From Planctomycetota bacterium (GTDB lineage: Bacteria > Planctomycetota > UBA1135 > GCA-002686595), in contig JAIOPM010000057.1 in assembly GCA_021413885.1 (NCBI GenBank), positions 124,001 through 188,000 of the forward strand: 64,000 bases of DNA, in the 5' to 3' direction. Each line of letters opens with the position of its first letter. Within the stretch, counting starts at the first letter, position 1. The translations under genes were made by a program, and so were the position numbers. Below the pieces are notes generated by a model that did not search any database, was not told the origin of the DNA, and was given only the letters and a program-made list of their open reading frames with translations. Below are positions 49,019 to 57,248 of this stretch, piece after piece.

Positions 49019-51354
49019 GGCCGACGGAACACTCGGTTCAACGCGAGCTCGGCCGGCTTCGACTGCGGCGAGTACCCGCGATCGTCCGGACCGCCGGCTT
49101 TCGGGTCGGTGCTCCAACACCAGAGGTACGCGCCGCCTTGCGGCTGCCGGTCCTTCGCCGTGCGAGCGAGCGCTTCGCCCCACGCCTCGACGAGCCGCGC
49201 CTGCATGTCGCCGTCGTAGTCGCCTTGCGGCAACTCGGCGAGCTTCCACGCATCGCGCGTCGACGAGAAACCGATCTCGGTGACGAGCACCGGTCGCGCG
49301 TGGAGACTCGCGAGCTCGGCGAGGTTGCCGAGCCAACCTTGCATCGCGCGCACGGCGCGTTCGCGCGAGAACTCCGGCCCGAGTCCGTCGATGACGATGT
49401 CCGGCATCACGTCGATGCCGACGAAGTCCATCTGGCCCCAGAACTGGATCGACTCCGCTTCGTAGAGCGAGCCCGCCGCGAACGTCAGCGCTCCGGTGAA
49501 GGCGCCGCGCGCCTTCGCGATCAGGTCCTCCCAACGACGCGCGCGGCCCGGCAGGTCCTTGCGCTCCCACGTGTTCCACTGCGTCGGCTTGGTCACCGAC
49601 GCCGAAGCGATCTCACCTGCGACGCAGTAGATCTCCGCGCCCGCGAGTTCGGCGAGCAACGCGTAGTGCACGGTCGTGCGCTCGAGCGCCGCGAAGTAGG
49701 CGTCCCAACCGTCGGGCGCGAGCACCAGAGTCGCTCCTGCGAGCGACGCCGTCCGCGTCGCGAGCAACTGCGGCCGCACCATCACGTTGAGGTTGAACTC
49801 CTTCGCGCGCAGCGCGCCGACGAAGAGCTCGAGGTCCGACGCACTCGCCGCGAAATCGTGCAACGCGCCGCCGGCTTGCATCGGCGCGCCCGCATCGACG
49901 AACGACGAGAAGACGAGTGCGACCGCGTCCGTGCCGAGGTTCTTCGCCGCGCCGAGGCTCAGCACGTACGCCGACGAACCGAAGCCGACCGCGTTGACGC
50001 GCGGATCGAACTGGGGCGCGACCATATCGACGCCGCGGCGGAAACCGCGCCGTTGGATCACGATCGTGCGCTTCTTGCGCACGTCCGCGAGTTCGGCTTC
50101 GTTCGCGGCGACGGCCTTGTCGAGCCACGCGCGGAACTCGCTCTCGAGCGTCGCATCGGCGGCGAGCGTGCGCGCGCCGGTCCACAGCTCGCGCAAGCCT
50201 TCGCGGCCGAGCCTCGGGTAGAGCACCCGCACCAACCCGGCACGCGCCGGTTCGAGCACGAGCGGCGAGACGCGCGTCGCCGGGTCGACGAGTTGCGCGA
50301 CCGTCGGCACGAGCCCCGCGCGCGCGAGGTGCGCGAGCCAACGCTCGAGCTCCTTACCGTACCACGTGCCCGCGGCCTCGACGCCGATCGCGCGCGTCAA
50401 CCACTCCGCGTGCGACGCACCGAGCACTTCGCGCGCGACGAGTTGCGCGAGCGCCGCGCCGCCGTCGTCGGGGATGCCGTCGGTGACCAACGCGCGCAGT
50501 CTCGGACGGATCGGGTTCAGGACCGCGAGCTCGCCCGCGCCCGCGACCGTCAACATCGCGTCGACCGTGTAGTGCGTGAAGACCGTCGGATGCACGCGCG
50601 TGCTCTCGCCCTCCGCGAGCAACGTCGCGTCGAGGCGCGTGAGCGCGCGTTCCCACGCTTCGATCGAGCGGTCGAGCCGTTCCGTCGAGAGCGACACAGG
50701 CCGGTGCACGTCGAAGCGCGGCCGCGCCACCACCACCGCGCCGGTCGTCTGCGCGACGCGCGGCGAAGCGAGATCGATCGACGGCGGCGGCGAACCGCTC
50801 GGCGAACGCCAGAGCAGGCCGCGTTCGACGAGCTCGCCGTCCGCGAAGAGCTGCCACGACGGTTCCGCGCACGGCGTCAGGTCGCCGAGCAATTTCGCGG
50901 CGTCGACCGCGGTGTGAGCGAGCGCGAGCGTCACCGGCAATCCGGGCCGCGCGGGATCGGCGAAGGTCGCGAGGAACGCGAAGCCGCTCTCGTTGCGCGC
51001 GCGGTCGGCGAGCTCCGGACCGAGGCGGCGCGAACTGTCGGTCGCCTCCCCGATCCGCTCGATCTCGACCAACGCCGCCGCGACGCCCGGAGTGTCCGCG
51101 TCGCCGATCAGCATCCGCGGCGCGTCGGAATTCGCGACGGCGCCGAGGGGCTCCGTGCGCTCGACCTTCCAACGTCCGTCGCGTTCGAGGCGCGCGATCG
51201 TCGTCGCGAGCGCTTCCACCGCGGGGCCGTCCACGACGGAGACCTCGAGCGTCGTGCACGCGGCGAGGTTGCGCGCGAGCGTGAACGGATCGTCCCCCGC
51301 GGGGCGGGAGCACGCCGACACGAACAGCGCGACGAAGACGAGCGAACGACCCAC
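49015..51354 (-). CDS. Lipoprotein with C-terminal glycosidase-like (GH113-type) TIM-barrel domain
   Basis: The protein has 779 residues with lipobox FVSAC (Cys17). Residues 20-200 form an unrecognised domain. Residues 220-400 are helical and contain AREVLGASHAEWLTRAIG, which faintly resembles a gluzincin peptidase helix without HExxH. Residues 410-779 look like a TIM barrel: FWGQMDFVGIDVMPDI and RPVLVTEIGFSS match the DFVGID and (T/F)TEIG strand ends of GH113-like hydrolases, the Glu in TEIG being a candidate catalytic residue. The C-terminus GGAYLWCWSTDP fits the last strand. Start: GTG 51354, giving the best lipoprotein signal; none with a ribosome site is visible. The stop overlaps recG. 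Confidence 0.6.
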   Translation of the reverse strand: MGRSLVFVALFVSACSRPAGDDPFTLARNLAACTTLEVSVVDGPAVEALATTIARLERDGRWKVERTEPLGAVANSDAPRMLIGDADTPGVAAALVEIERIGEATDSSRRLGPELADRARNESGFAFLATFADPARPGLPVTLALAHTAVDAAKLLGDLTPCAEPSWQLFADGELVERGLLWRSPSGSPPPSIDLASPRVAQTTGAVVVARPRFDVHRPVSLSTERLDRSIEAWERALTRLDATLLAEGESTRVHPTVFTHYTVDAMLTVAGAGELAVLNPIRPRLRALVTDGIPDDGGAALAQLVAREVLGASHAEWLTRAIGVEAAGTWYGKELERWLAHLARAGLVPTVAQLVDPATRVSPLVLEPARAGLVRVLYPRLGREGLRELWTGARTLAADATLESEFRAWLDKAVAANEAELADVRKKRTIVIQRRGFRRGVDMVAPQFDPRVNAVGFGSSAYVLSLGAAKNLGTDAVALVFSSFVDAGAPMQAGGALHDFAASASDLELFVGALRAKEFNLNVMVRPQLLATRTASLAGATLVLAPDGWDAYFAALERTTVHYALLAELAGAEIYCVAGEIASASVTKPTQWNTWERKDLPGRARRWEDLIAKARGAFTGALTFAAGSLYEAESIQFWGQMDFVGIDVMPDIVIDGLGPEFSRERAVRAMQGWLGNLAELASLHARPVLVTEIGFSSTRDAWKLAELPQGDYDGDMQARLVEAWGEALARTAKDRQPQGGAYLWCWSTDPKAGGPDDRGYSPQSKPAELALNRVFRRP

Positions 51355-51367
51355 GGCTCGCGCGAGT

Positions 51368-52513
51368 CTACGCGGACGGCGGACGGTTGGAAGCGCCGCG
51401 CGCGGCCGCTTCGTCGAGCACCTCGCGGTAGAGCGCTTCGTAGCTCGCGACCATGCGGTCGACGTGGAACGTCTCGCGGATGCGGGCCGGTCCGGCGGAG
51501 CCGCAACGTTCACGCAGCTCACGCCCACAGAGCATGCGTTCGAGCGCCGCCGCCAACGCGCCCGCGTCGTCGGGCGGCACGAGCAGGCCGGTCGAGCCGT
51601 CGACGACCGCTTCGCCGAGCCCGCCGACGTTCGAGGCGACCAACGGCCGACCCGCGGCCATCGCTTCGAGCGCGGCGACGCCGAGGCCTTCGCGACGCGA
51701 CGGCATCACGAACACGTCCGCGGCGCCGAGTAAATCGGCCGCGTCGCGGCGCGCGCCGAGGAACTGCACGCGTTCGGCGAGGCCGAGCGTGCGCGCGCGC
51801 TTCTCGAGCTTCGCGCGCGCGTCGCCTTCGCCGCCGAGCCAGACGCGCGGACGGAGTTGCTTCTTCTCGAGCTCCGCCAACGCGTCGAAGAGCACGTCGA
51901 GCCCCTTGCGCGGCACCAACGCGCCGAGCGCGAGCAGCACGAGCTCATCTTCGTTCGCCCCGAGCTCCGCGCGCACCGCCGCGCGATCGCGCCGCGGCAC
52001 GACCGACGCCGGGTCGATCGAACTCCAGATCAAGCGGATGCGATCGGTAGGCACGCCACCGCGCTCGAGGGCGCGTGCGACCGCCGGCGAGATCGCCGCG
52101 ACGCGCTTGGTCAGCGAGCGATAGATCAACCGCGAACGCACGCCGCCGCTCACCTTGCGATCCATGCGCCGCGTCGTGATCGCCGGCACATGCGCGAGAC
52201 GCGCGGCGAGCCCGCCGAGCCACGTCGCGCGGCCGCTGTGCAGGTGGACGAGCGAAGCGCTGCTCTCGCGGAACGCGCGCCGCAACGCCATCACCGCGGT
52301 GCCGTGCAGGTCGTTGCGCATCGCGACCGGCCGCGCGTCGATGCCGAGGGCGAGCGCTCGCTCGAGCGCCGCGCTGCCCGGCGGGGCGACCAACACGTTG
52401 CGCCACCCGCGCTTCGCCAACCCCTCCATCAAGAGGAAGACCTGGACCTCGCCGCCGGAGAAACCGGTCTCGGCGTCGACGTGGACGATCGTGGTCGGCG
52501 GCGGAGAGCTCAC
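51368..52513 (-). CDS. GT4-family glycosyltransferase
   Basis: The protein has 381 residues. VHVDAETGFSGGEVQVFLL is the donor-side GGxxxQ loop, SLVHLHSGRATWLGGLAARL the second N-domain strand-helix, and LLALGALVPRKGLDVLFDAL opens the C-domain. PSRREGLGVAALEAMAAGRP has the E-x7-E motif. It resembles lipopolysaccharide or capsule GT4 enzymes. I chose GTG 52513 because the conserved N-terminal strand follows after about seven residues; an ATG at 52657 would add an Arg-rich leader antisense to the next gene's promoter. The gene lies 13 bp before the lipoprotein gene. Confidence 0.83.
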   Translation of the reverse strand: MSSPPPTTIVHVDAETGFSGGEVQVFLLMEGLAKRGWRNVLVAPPGSAALERALALGIDARPVAMRNDLHGTAVMALRRAFRESSASLVHLHSGRATWLGGLAARLAHVPAITTRRMDRKVSGGVRSRLIYRSLTKRVAAISPAVARALERGGVPTDRIRLIWSSIDPASVVPRRDRAAVRAELGANEDELVLLALGALVPRKGLDVLFDALAELEKKQLRPRVWLGGEGDARAKLEKRARTLGLAERVQFLGARRDAADLLGAADVFVMPSRREGLGVAALEAMAAGRPLVASNVGGLGEAVVDGSTGLLVPPDDAGALAAALERMLCGRELRERCGSAGPARIRETFHVDRMVASYEALYREVLDEAAARGASNRPPSA

Positions 52514-52631
52514 GCGACGCTCATCGGAACACGGGCGCGCCGGGGAGTCCACGCGTCGTTCGCGTCGAACGAGCGCGCTCGGCGCCGTTCGAAGTTCGTG
52601 ATGTGTCGCGAGAGACCGGACGCCGTGGATT

Positions 52632-52637
52632 GACAAT
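52632..52637 (+). promoter_or_regulatory. Candidate near-leaderless -10 element GACAAT
   Basis: GACAAT (four of six to TATAAT) ends 7 nt before the ATG at 52645. No ribosome site is present. Confidence 0.28.
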
Positions 52638-52644
52638 CGCCGCG

Positions 52645-53577
52645 ATGGGTCCGACAAGGGAAGCGGTGTTCTTCCTCGTCGCGCTCCTCGTGGTGTCGTT
52701 GCTCGTGCTCGCGCCGTGGGGCCCGGGCAATCACCTCGAGTTCGAGGCGCGCGTTTTCCGCCGCAGGCGCGAGCTCCTCCCCGCCCGCGTCGCCGACTTG
52801 ATCGACGCCGAGCGGCCTGCGTGGCAATACGGTCACATCGCGGCCGACATCATCAACTTCAAGGCGTTCGGCGGTCACTACAACCACTGCCATCGCTGGA
52901 CGATCGTCGAGTCGATGCTCGGGCTCTCGAAGTCGAAGGCGGAGGAAGCGTTCGTCCTCGGCTACCTCTCCCACCTCGCCGCCGACACGATCGCGCACAA
53001 TCACTTCGTGCCGTATCACCTCGCGCGGTATTCGCGCGGGCACAAGCTCGGTCACGTGTATTGGGAGGCGAACGCCGATCGCTTCGTGTCCGAGGATCGG
53101 TGGCACGCGATCACGGTGCTCAAGTGGGACCATCGGTTGGCGCGGCTCGACGAGCTCGTCAACTCGACCGTGCCGCGCAAGGCGTTGTCGATGGGCGCCA
53201 ACAAGTTGATCTTCAATCACGTGCTGCTGTCGAACGAGCGCAAGCTGTGGCGCAAGAACATCGAACGCTTCCATCCGCGCAATCGACTGCGGCTCGACCG
53301 GAAGTTCCTCGACATGTTCCAACGCGCCGCGGTCGAACGCATCGCGCTCGCGTTGCGTTCGGACGGGCGCGACAAGCTCGCCCACATCGACACCAACGGG
53401 AAGCAGGCGCAGGAACTCGCGCTCACCCTGCGCGCGGCGATCGTCGAACGGTTCCCGCGCGGCAAGGAACGCGACGCCGCGCTGGAGAAGACGGCCGGTG
53501 TCTTCCTCGAAGGGATGCAATCCCCGCCGCCGAAGCCGGCCGGCGGACGCAGCGAAGTGTGGAAGCGCGTCGGTTAG
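52645..53577 (+). CDS. Zinc-dependent phospholipase C-family protein
   Basis: The protein has 310 residues with an N-terminal hydrophobic signal or anchor (about 8-27). The zinc-ligand histidines and acids of the phospholipase C/S1-P1 fold can be recognised: YGHIAADII, FGGHYNHCHRWT, and LGYLSHLAADTIAHNHFVPY, where the H-x3-D-x3-H pattern is typical. The family hydrolyses phospholipid or nucleotide phosphodiesters extracytoplasmically, but many distant members are uncharacterised. The ATG at 52645 gives the better signal sequence than 52603. Its stop codon lies within the left arm of a large inverted repeat. Confidence 0.72.
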   Translation: MGPTREAVFFLVALLVVSLLVLAPWGPGNHLEFEARVFRRRRELLPARVADLIDAERPAWQYGHIAADIINFKAFGGHYNHCHRWTIVESMLGLSKSKAEEAFVLGYLSHLAADTIAHNHFVPYHLARYSRGHKLGHVYWEANADRFVSEDRWHAITVLKWDHRLARLDELVNSTVPRKALSMGANKLIFNHVLLSNERKLWRKNIERFHPRNRLRLDRKFLDMFQRAAVERIALALRSDGRDKLAHIDTNGKQAQELALTLRAAIVERFPRGKERDAALEKTAGVFLEGMQSPPPKPAGGRSEVWKRVG

Positions 53578-53686
53578 CGTACGGAGCCAGCCTCAACTCG
53601 GCCGTTTTCGCGGGGGGGAAGCGCTTGCAGCAACTCCGAGCGTGGGGCCCGCGAAAACGGCCGAGTTGAGGCTGGCTCCGTACGCT
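53576..53686. repeat. Perfect 39-bp inverted repeat (33-nt loop) filling a convergent junction
   Basis: Bases 53576-53614 and 53648-53686 are exact reverse complements over 39 nt, separated by 33 nt. The left arm begins inside the TAG stop of the phospholipase-like gene; the right arm ends 1 nt before the stop codon of the convergent lipoprotein gene at 53688. Such an RNA hairpin would be far more stable than an ordinary terminator. It could be a bidirectional terminator, a dispersed palindromic repeat or a non-autonomous mobile element. No second copy is in this window. No target-site duplication can be recognised. Confidence 0.95.
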
Positions 53687-53687
53687 C

Positions 53688-55634
53688 TTACCCGATCCGG
53701 CACCAACGGACCACGAGGTCGGTCTTGTCGCCGTCCTTGTTGTAGTCCTTGTCTGCCGCGGCCTCGTCCGCGATCCACGCCGCGCCGATGTTGCCGTTGC
53801 CCTCGACGATCGGACGATCCGCGATGTCATTCGCCGTGCCGAGCGAAAGGAAGTTCGAACCGTTGAGCGCGGTGCGCGCCACGATCGTGTCGAGCTTGTC
53901 GCCGTCGCCGTTCCAGTCGGTCTTGTCGGCCGCTTCGCTGATGCGGAAGAAGAGCACGCTGTGGTGGATCGTGATGCCGGCGTTCGCGGCGCTGGTCGCC
54001 ACGCGCGGCCAGAAGAAGTCGAGGTCGGTGGACGAGCCGAAGAGCGAGAGACCCGGCAGCGAATCGCCGGTGTCGCCGTCGTCGTTGCCGAGCGACGAAT
54101 CCGCGGCGCTGCCGAGGTTCTGCGCCCAGACGGACTCTTGGAACGCGATGCGCGCTTGATCGTGCGGCCGGCCTTCACCGAGCCACGTCGTGCCGAAGAA
54201 CAGCGTCGACGAGGACGAGTGATCGGTGACCCACGTCGTCGGACTGGCCGGATCGATCCACGCGAGCAGCTTGTTGTCCGCCGCGTTGCCGTCGTAGTTT
54301 GCATCGTCCTCGGACTCGTCGATCACGGCGAGCAACTTGTCGTTCAAGTCGGTCAAGCCCGACGCGCCGCCCGGCGTCGAATCGGCGACCGCGACCAGGC
54401 GCGTGTCGTCGCGCTCGGGCGCGGTCGGCGTGCCGATCTTCACCCAGCGCACGATCTCGTCGGTGAAGTCACCGTCGTCGTTCAAGTCGCACGCGCCGCC
54501 GCCTTCGTCGGCTTCGTCCGCGATCGTCGCGACCGCGTTCGACGTGCACACGATCTGATCGCGACCGACGAGCCCGGTGTTGACCGGGGGATCGGCGATC
54601 GGATCGGTGTTCCAATCCTTGAAGACCAGGAAGTGCAGGACGTCGTCGGTCGTGTCGGTGTCGGTGTAGGTCGGGCAGTTGAGCGGCTTCCACGTCCCCG
54701 GGAACAACGACGCGTCGTTCAAGCCGGTCAGCGCCGAACCCTCGGCCGCTTCGTTGACCAGGAAGCCGACGATCCAGTTGTCCGCCGCGGTTTGGTTCGC
54801 GCGGAACGGCGTGCTGTCGTCGCGCACCGCGAGCTCGACCGACGCGTACACCGCGGCCGGGTCGGTCGCGTTGAGGATCGCGAGCACGAACCCGTCGGTC
54901 TGATCGCCGTCCGAGTTCAGGTTCTGCGTCTCGACGGTCTCGTCTTCATAGAGGAAGAGCAGACCTTCGTCGTTGCCGAGGATGCGCGGGTGGTGGACGA
55001 ACGCCGCGTCGGCGGCGGTGATCGTCACCGGCGTGACCGGCGCAGTCGGATCGATGTAGGCGAGCGTCGAGTCTCCGTTCGCAAGACCCGCGGTCGAGTC
55101 GCTGCGCGTATAGTAGAGGCGGCCGTCGACTTCGAGCAGGTCGTGATTCGACTCGTCCTCGAGATCGTCGACGAACTCGACGGTCGGCGCCGAGGGGCTC
55201 GACAAGCCCGCACCGGTCGTCGGGTAGTGGCAGAGCACGATGTCGCTGGTGTCCGCGTCGTTGTTCCAGTCGAAGCCGTCGAGGGACTCGTCGACTTCGA
55301 GGTACACGTCGCTGCCGACGACCGCGAAGTCGACCGCGGCGACGCCGAGCACCGTCTCGGCCTTCGACACCATGTTGACGACGACCGCGACCGAGTCCGC
55401 GGTGTCCGCGTCGCCGTTGAGATCGGTGCCGGCACCGATCGTCGATTCGTCGGCTTGGAACACGAGCCACCGACCGTCGACCGCGATGCGTCCGCCGGAA
55501 GTGATCGCCTCGTCGGTCGAGAACGGCGTGAAGATCGTGTCGCCGCCTCCCCCACCGCCTCCGCCGCAAGCGGAGAGCGAACCGAGCACGCACGAGGCGA
55601 AGAAGGTGCGGGTGAGCCAGGACGAGTGATTCAT
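53688..55634 (-). CDS. Lipoprotein with repeated DxNxDxDxxD calcium-type loops
   Basis: The protein has 648 residues. The signal ends in lipobox LSAC (Cys22), followed by eight glycines, a flexible tether. The rest looks like a beta-propeller or repeated beta-sandwich in which at least six loops share the pattern D-x-N-x-D-(G/A)-D-x-x-D: TDLNGDADTAD, FDWNNDADTSD, NLNSDGDQTD, CDLNDDGDFTDE, TDWNGDGDKLD and KDYNKDGDKTD. Each is followed by a strand such as IVRWVKI or LVVRWCRI. The spacing is that of EF-hand-like calcium loops. I do not recognise a named family. The ATG at 55634 is chosen for the lipoprotein signal. A TAGATT box lies 43 nt upstream. Confidence 0.8.
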   Translation of the reverse strand: MNHSSWLTRTFFASCVLGSLSACGGGGGGGGDTIFTPFSTDEAITSGGRIAVDGRWLVFQADESTIGAGTDLNGDADTADSVAVVVNMVSKAETVLGVAAVDFAVVGSDVYLEVDESLDGFDWNNDADTSDIVLCHYPTTGAGLSSPSAPTVEFVDDLEDESNHDLLEVDGRLYYTRSDSTAGLANGDSTLAYIDPTAPVTPVTITAADAAFVHHPRILGNDEGLLFLYEDETVETQNLNSDGDQTDGFVLAILNATDPAAVYASVELAVRDDSTPFRANQTAADNWIVGFLVNEAAEGSALTGLNDASLFPGTWKPLNCPTYTDTDTTDDVLHFLVFKDWNTDPIADPPVNTGLVGRDQIVCTSNAVATIADEADEGGGACDLNDDGDFTDEIVRWVKIGTPTAPERDDTRLVAVADSTPGGASGLTDLNDKLLAVIDESEDDANYDGNAADNKLLAWIDPASPTTWVTDHSSSSTLFFGTTWLGEGRPHDQARIAFQESVWAQNLGSAADSSLGNDDGDTGDSLPGLSLFGSSTDLDFFWPRVATSAANAGITIHHSVLFFRISEAADKTDWNGDGDKLDTIVARTALNGSNFLSLGTANDIADRPIVEGNGNIGAAWIADEAAADKDYNKDGDKTDLVVRWCRIG

Positions 55635-55677
55635 GGGCGCTTCGATCGGCTGAAGACGGGGACGGCGCGAGGTTCCG

Positions 55678-55683
55678 AATCTA
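55678..55683 (-). promoter_or_regulatory. Candidate -10 element TAGATT of the lipoprotein gene
   Basis: TAGATT on the minus strand lies 43 nt before the ATG at 55634. TATTCC is present 17 nt upstream as a weak -35. Confidence 0.38.
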
Positions 55684-55755
55684 ACGCGGTGGCCCCCCTG
55701 GGAATAGCGAACAAGCGCATCCATCGAGCGAGCGTCTCCGCACGCGGACCGAGAT

Positions 55756-56850
55756 TCACGGAATCGTCAGGAACCGCGAGAGCAGTCGATGGAAGTGGTG
55801 CACGCCGCTCTCGCGCGTCGGTGAGTAGCGTCCGCGCGGTCGCAGACGCGCCGCGAGAGCGCTTTGCACGCTCGCGACGACGCGCTCGTCCTCGAACTCG
55901 ACCAGGGCGAGATCGCCGCTCGCGCCGCGGCCGAGCAACGTCGCGTCCCAGACGTAGGTCCGGAAGCGCACTCGTGTGCGCGCGGGCCCGAGCGGCTGAA
56001 CGACGTTCAACGACACGCCCCACGGGTAGACGTTGAGCAGCGTCGACGGGAAGAGCAGCGCGTAGTAGCCCGCGATGCGCCGTCCGTGGTCCGGTGAACT
56101 CTTCGGCGGCTCGAGCGCCGGATCGTCGCCGCGCGCGACGCCGATCTGGAGCGAGGCGAACGGGAAGAGCTCGGTGCGGTAGTCCGCGTAGTCGACCGTC
56201 TTCGCCAACGCCGGATGGACGTACGGAATGTGGAAGCCCTCGAGGAAGTTCTCGCAGTAGAGCGCCCAGTGCGCCGCGACCTCGAAATCGCGCGACCGGG
56301 ACGCGTCGTAGCGCGCGCTCGCGAACGGCAAGTGCCCGAGGTACGGCGCGAGCGGACCGAACCACGCGTCGAAGCCGTGATCGGGAGCGAGCGACGCGAA
56401 GAGCATCGGCCCGTGTTCGGCGAGCGCGACTCGGCGGAGATCGTCGGCCGCCGACGGAAAGCCCTCGACGCCCTCGAACTCGGGCATCGAGAGGCAACGC
56501 CCGCCGAGGTCGAAACGTCGGCCGTGGTACGGACAACGCAGGACGTTGCCTTCGCTCGCGGAATCGCAGATCAAGGCGCCGCGGTGCGTGCAGACGTTCG
56601 ACAACGCGCGCAACTCCCCGCCCTCGCCGCGCGTGAGCAGCAGCGGCTCGCCGAGGGAACCGGGTGCGAGCGTCACGGGCCGAGCCCGGCCGCTCGAAGG
56701 CGCGAGCTCCGCGTCCGCGAGCCAATGCCACGTCCGCGCGAAGACGCGCTCTAGAACTCGCTCGTGCCACGCCGGATCGAGATAGAATTCCGGTTTCGGT
56801 GTGCGCGCGCGCCGCACGTCGGCGTCGACGTCCAACGGATCCGCTTCCAT
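55756..56850 (-). CDS. Rieske 2Fe-2S oxygenase, ring-hydroxylating alpha-subunit type
   Basis: The protein has 364 residues. The Rieske domain (about 40-150) has Cys87-x-His89 and Cys106-x2-His109 in CTHRGALICD and CPYHGRRFDLGG. The catalytic domain has ENFLEGFHIPYVHP, giving His207 and His212 of the mononuclear iron site, and FEDERVVASVQ near 310, which carries the expected third ligand Asp. The family oxygenates aromatics or quaternary amines (choline or glycine betaine monooxygenase relatives); the substrate is not evident. It needs an electron donor such as the ferredoxin at 18.7 kb (inference). The ATG at 56850 sits 6 nt after a TACACT box. Confidence 0.88.
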   Translation of the reverse strand: MEADPLDVDADVRRARTPKPEFYLDPAWHERVLERVFARTWHWLADAELAPSSGRARPVTLAPGSLGEPLLLTRGEGGELRALSNVCTHRGALICDSASEGNVLRCPYHGRRFDLGGRCLSMPEFEGVEGFPSAADDLRRVALAEHGPMLFASLAPDHGFDAWFGPLAPYLGHLPFASARYDASRSRDFEVAAHWALYCENFLEGFHIPYVHPALAKTVDYADYRTELFPFASLQIGVARGDDPALEPPKSSPDHGRRIAGYYALLFPSTLLNVYPWGVSLNVVQPLGPARTRVRFRTYVWDATLLGRGASGDLALVEFEDERVVASVQSALAARLRPRGRYSPTRESGVHHFHRLLSRFLTIP

Positions 56851-56856
56851 CGTCGG

Positions 56857-56862
56857 AGTGTA
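56857..56862 (-). promoter_or_regulatory. Candidate leaderless -10 element TACACT of the Rieske gene
   Basis: TACACT on the minus strand ends 6 nt before the ATG at 56850, so transcription would start at or next to the start codon. Confidence 0.45.
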
Positions 56863-56885
56863 GCGCGACGGGGCGCGAGCTCGCG

Positions 56886-57158
56886 TCACGCCTGCTCGTC
56901 GTTCGCGCCGCGACCGGTCTCGTGCGCGAGCCAACGGAAGAACAGGCCGCGTCGCAGGCGCTCGGCGACTTCGTCTTCCGGCACGCCGTCGCTGCGACTC
57001 CACGCGAGGCCGACGCGCGTCAGCAGATCGACGCGCAGCCGCAGCTCGTCCGCCGCGTCCGGATGGCGCATGCAGAGATCGTCGAGCACCTGTTCACCGA
57101 CGCGCTGCATGCGTTCGAGGTACTCGATGACCAACCGATCGGCGAGGGCGTCTTGCAT
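56886..57158 (-). CDS. Small helical protein resembling the N-terminal segment of planctomycete kinases
   Basis: The protein has 90 residues, probably all helical. LVIEYLERMQRVGEQVLDDL and CMRHPDAADELRLRVDLL resemble the short helical stretch (about LxxYLxxxxxGxxxxLxxxCxxHPxxAxxLR) that precedes serine/threonine kinase or sigma-factor-associated domains in planctomycete proteins; this is pattern recognition, not a domain hit. Here it stands alone without a kinase. It lies 35 bp upstream of the Rieske gene on the same strand and is divergent from the LtaS-like gene. It is short, so it may not be a real gene, but its hydrophobic periodicity is good. Confidence 0.5.
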   Translation of the reverse strand: MQDALADRLVIEYLERMQRVGEQVLDDLCMRHPDAADELRLRVDLLTRVGLAWSRSDGVPEDEVAERLRRGLFFRWLAHETGRGANDEQA

Positions 57159-57210
57159 GCTTTCGCGAACCAGAACGCGCGCGCGGCGTTACGAACCTCT
57201 CCGAGCATTC

Positions 57211-57239
57211 TTGACGCGCGCGCTCCCGATCCTGCAAAT
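57211..57239 (+). promoter_or_regulatory. Candidate promoter of the LtaS-like gene (TTGACG, 17 nt, GCAAAT)
   Basis: TTGACG is a strong -35 match and is followed after 17 nt by GCAAAT, a poor -10, which ends 9 nt before the ATG at 57249. Confidence 0.33.
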
Positions 57240-57248
57240 GGGCCGTCC

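Noticed and set aside
51365-51370. TAGACT 10 nt upstream of the lipoprotein GTG as a leaderless -10 box
   Set aside because: The TAG is the stop codon of the preceding glycosyltransferase gene and the genes are 13 bp apart in one direction, so coincidence is more likely than a promoter.
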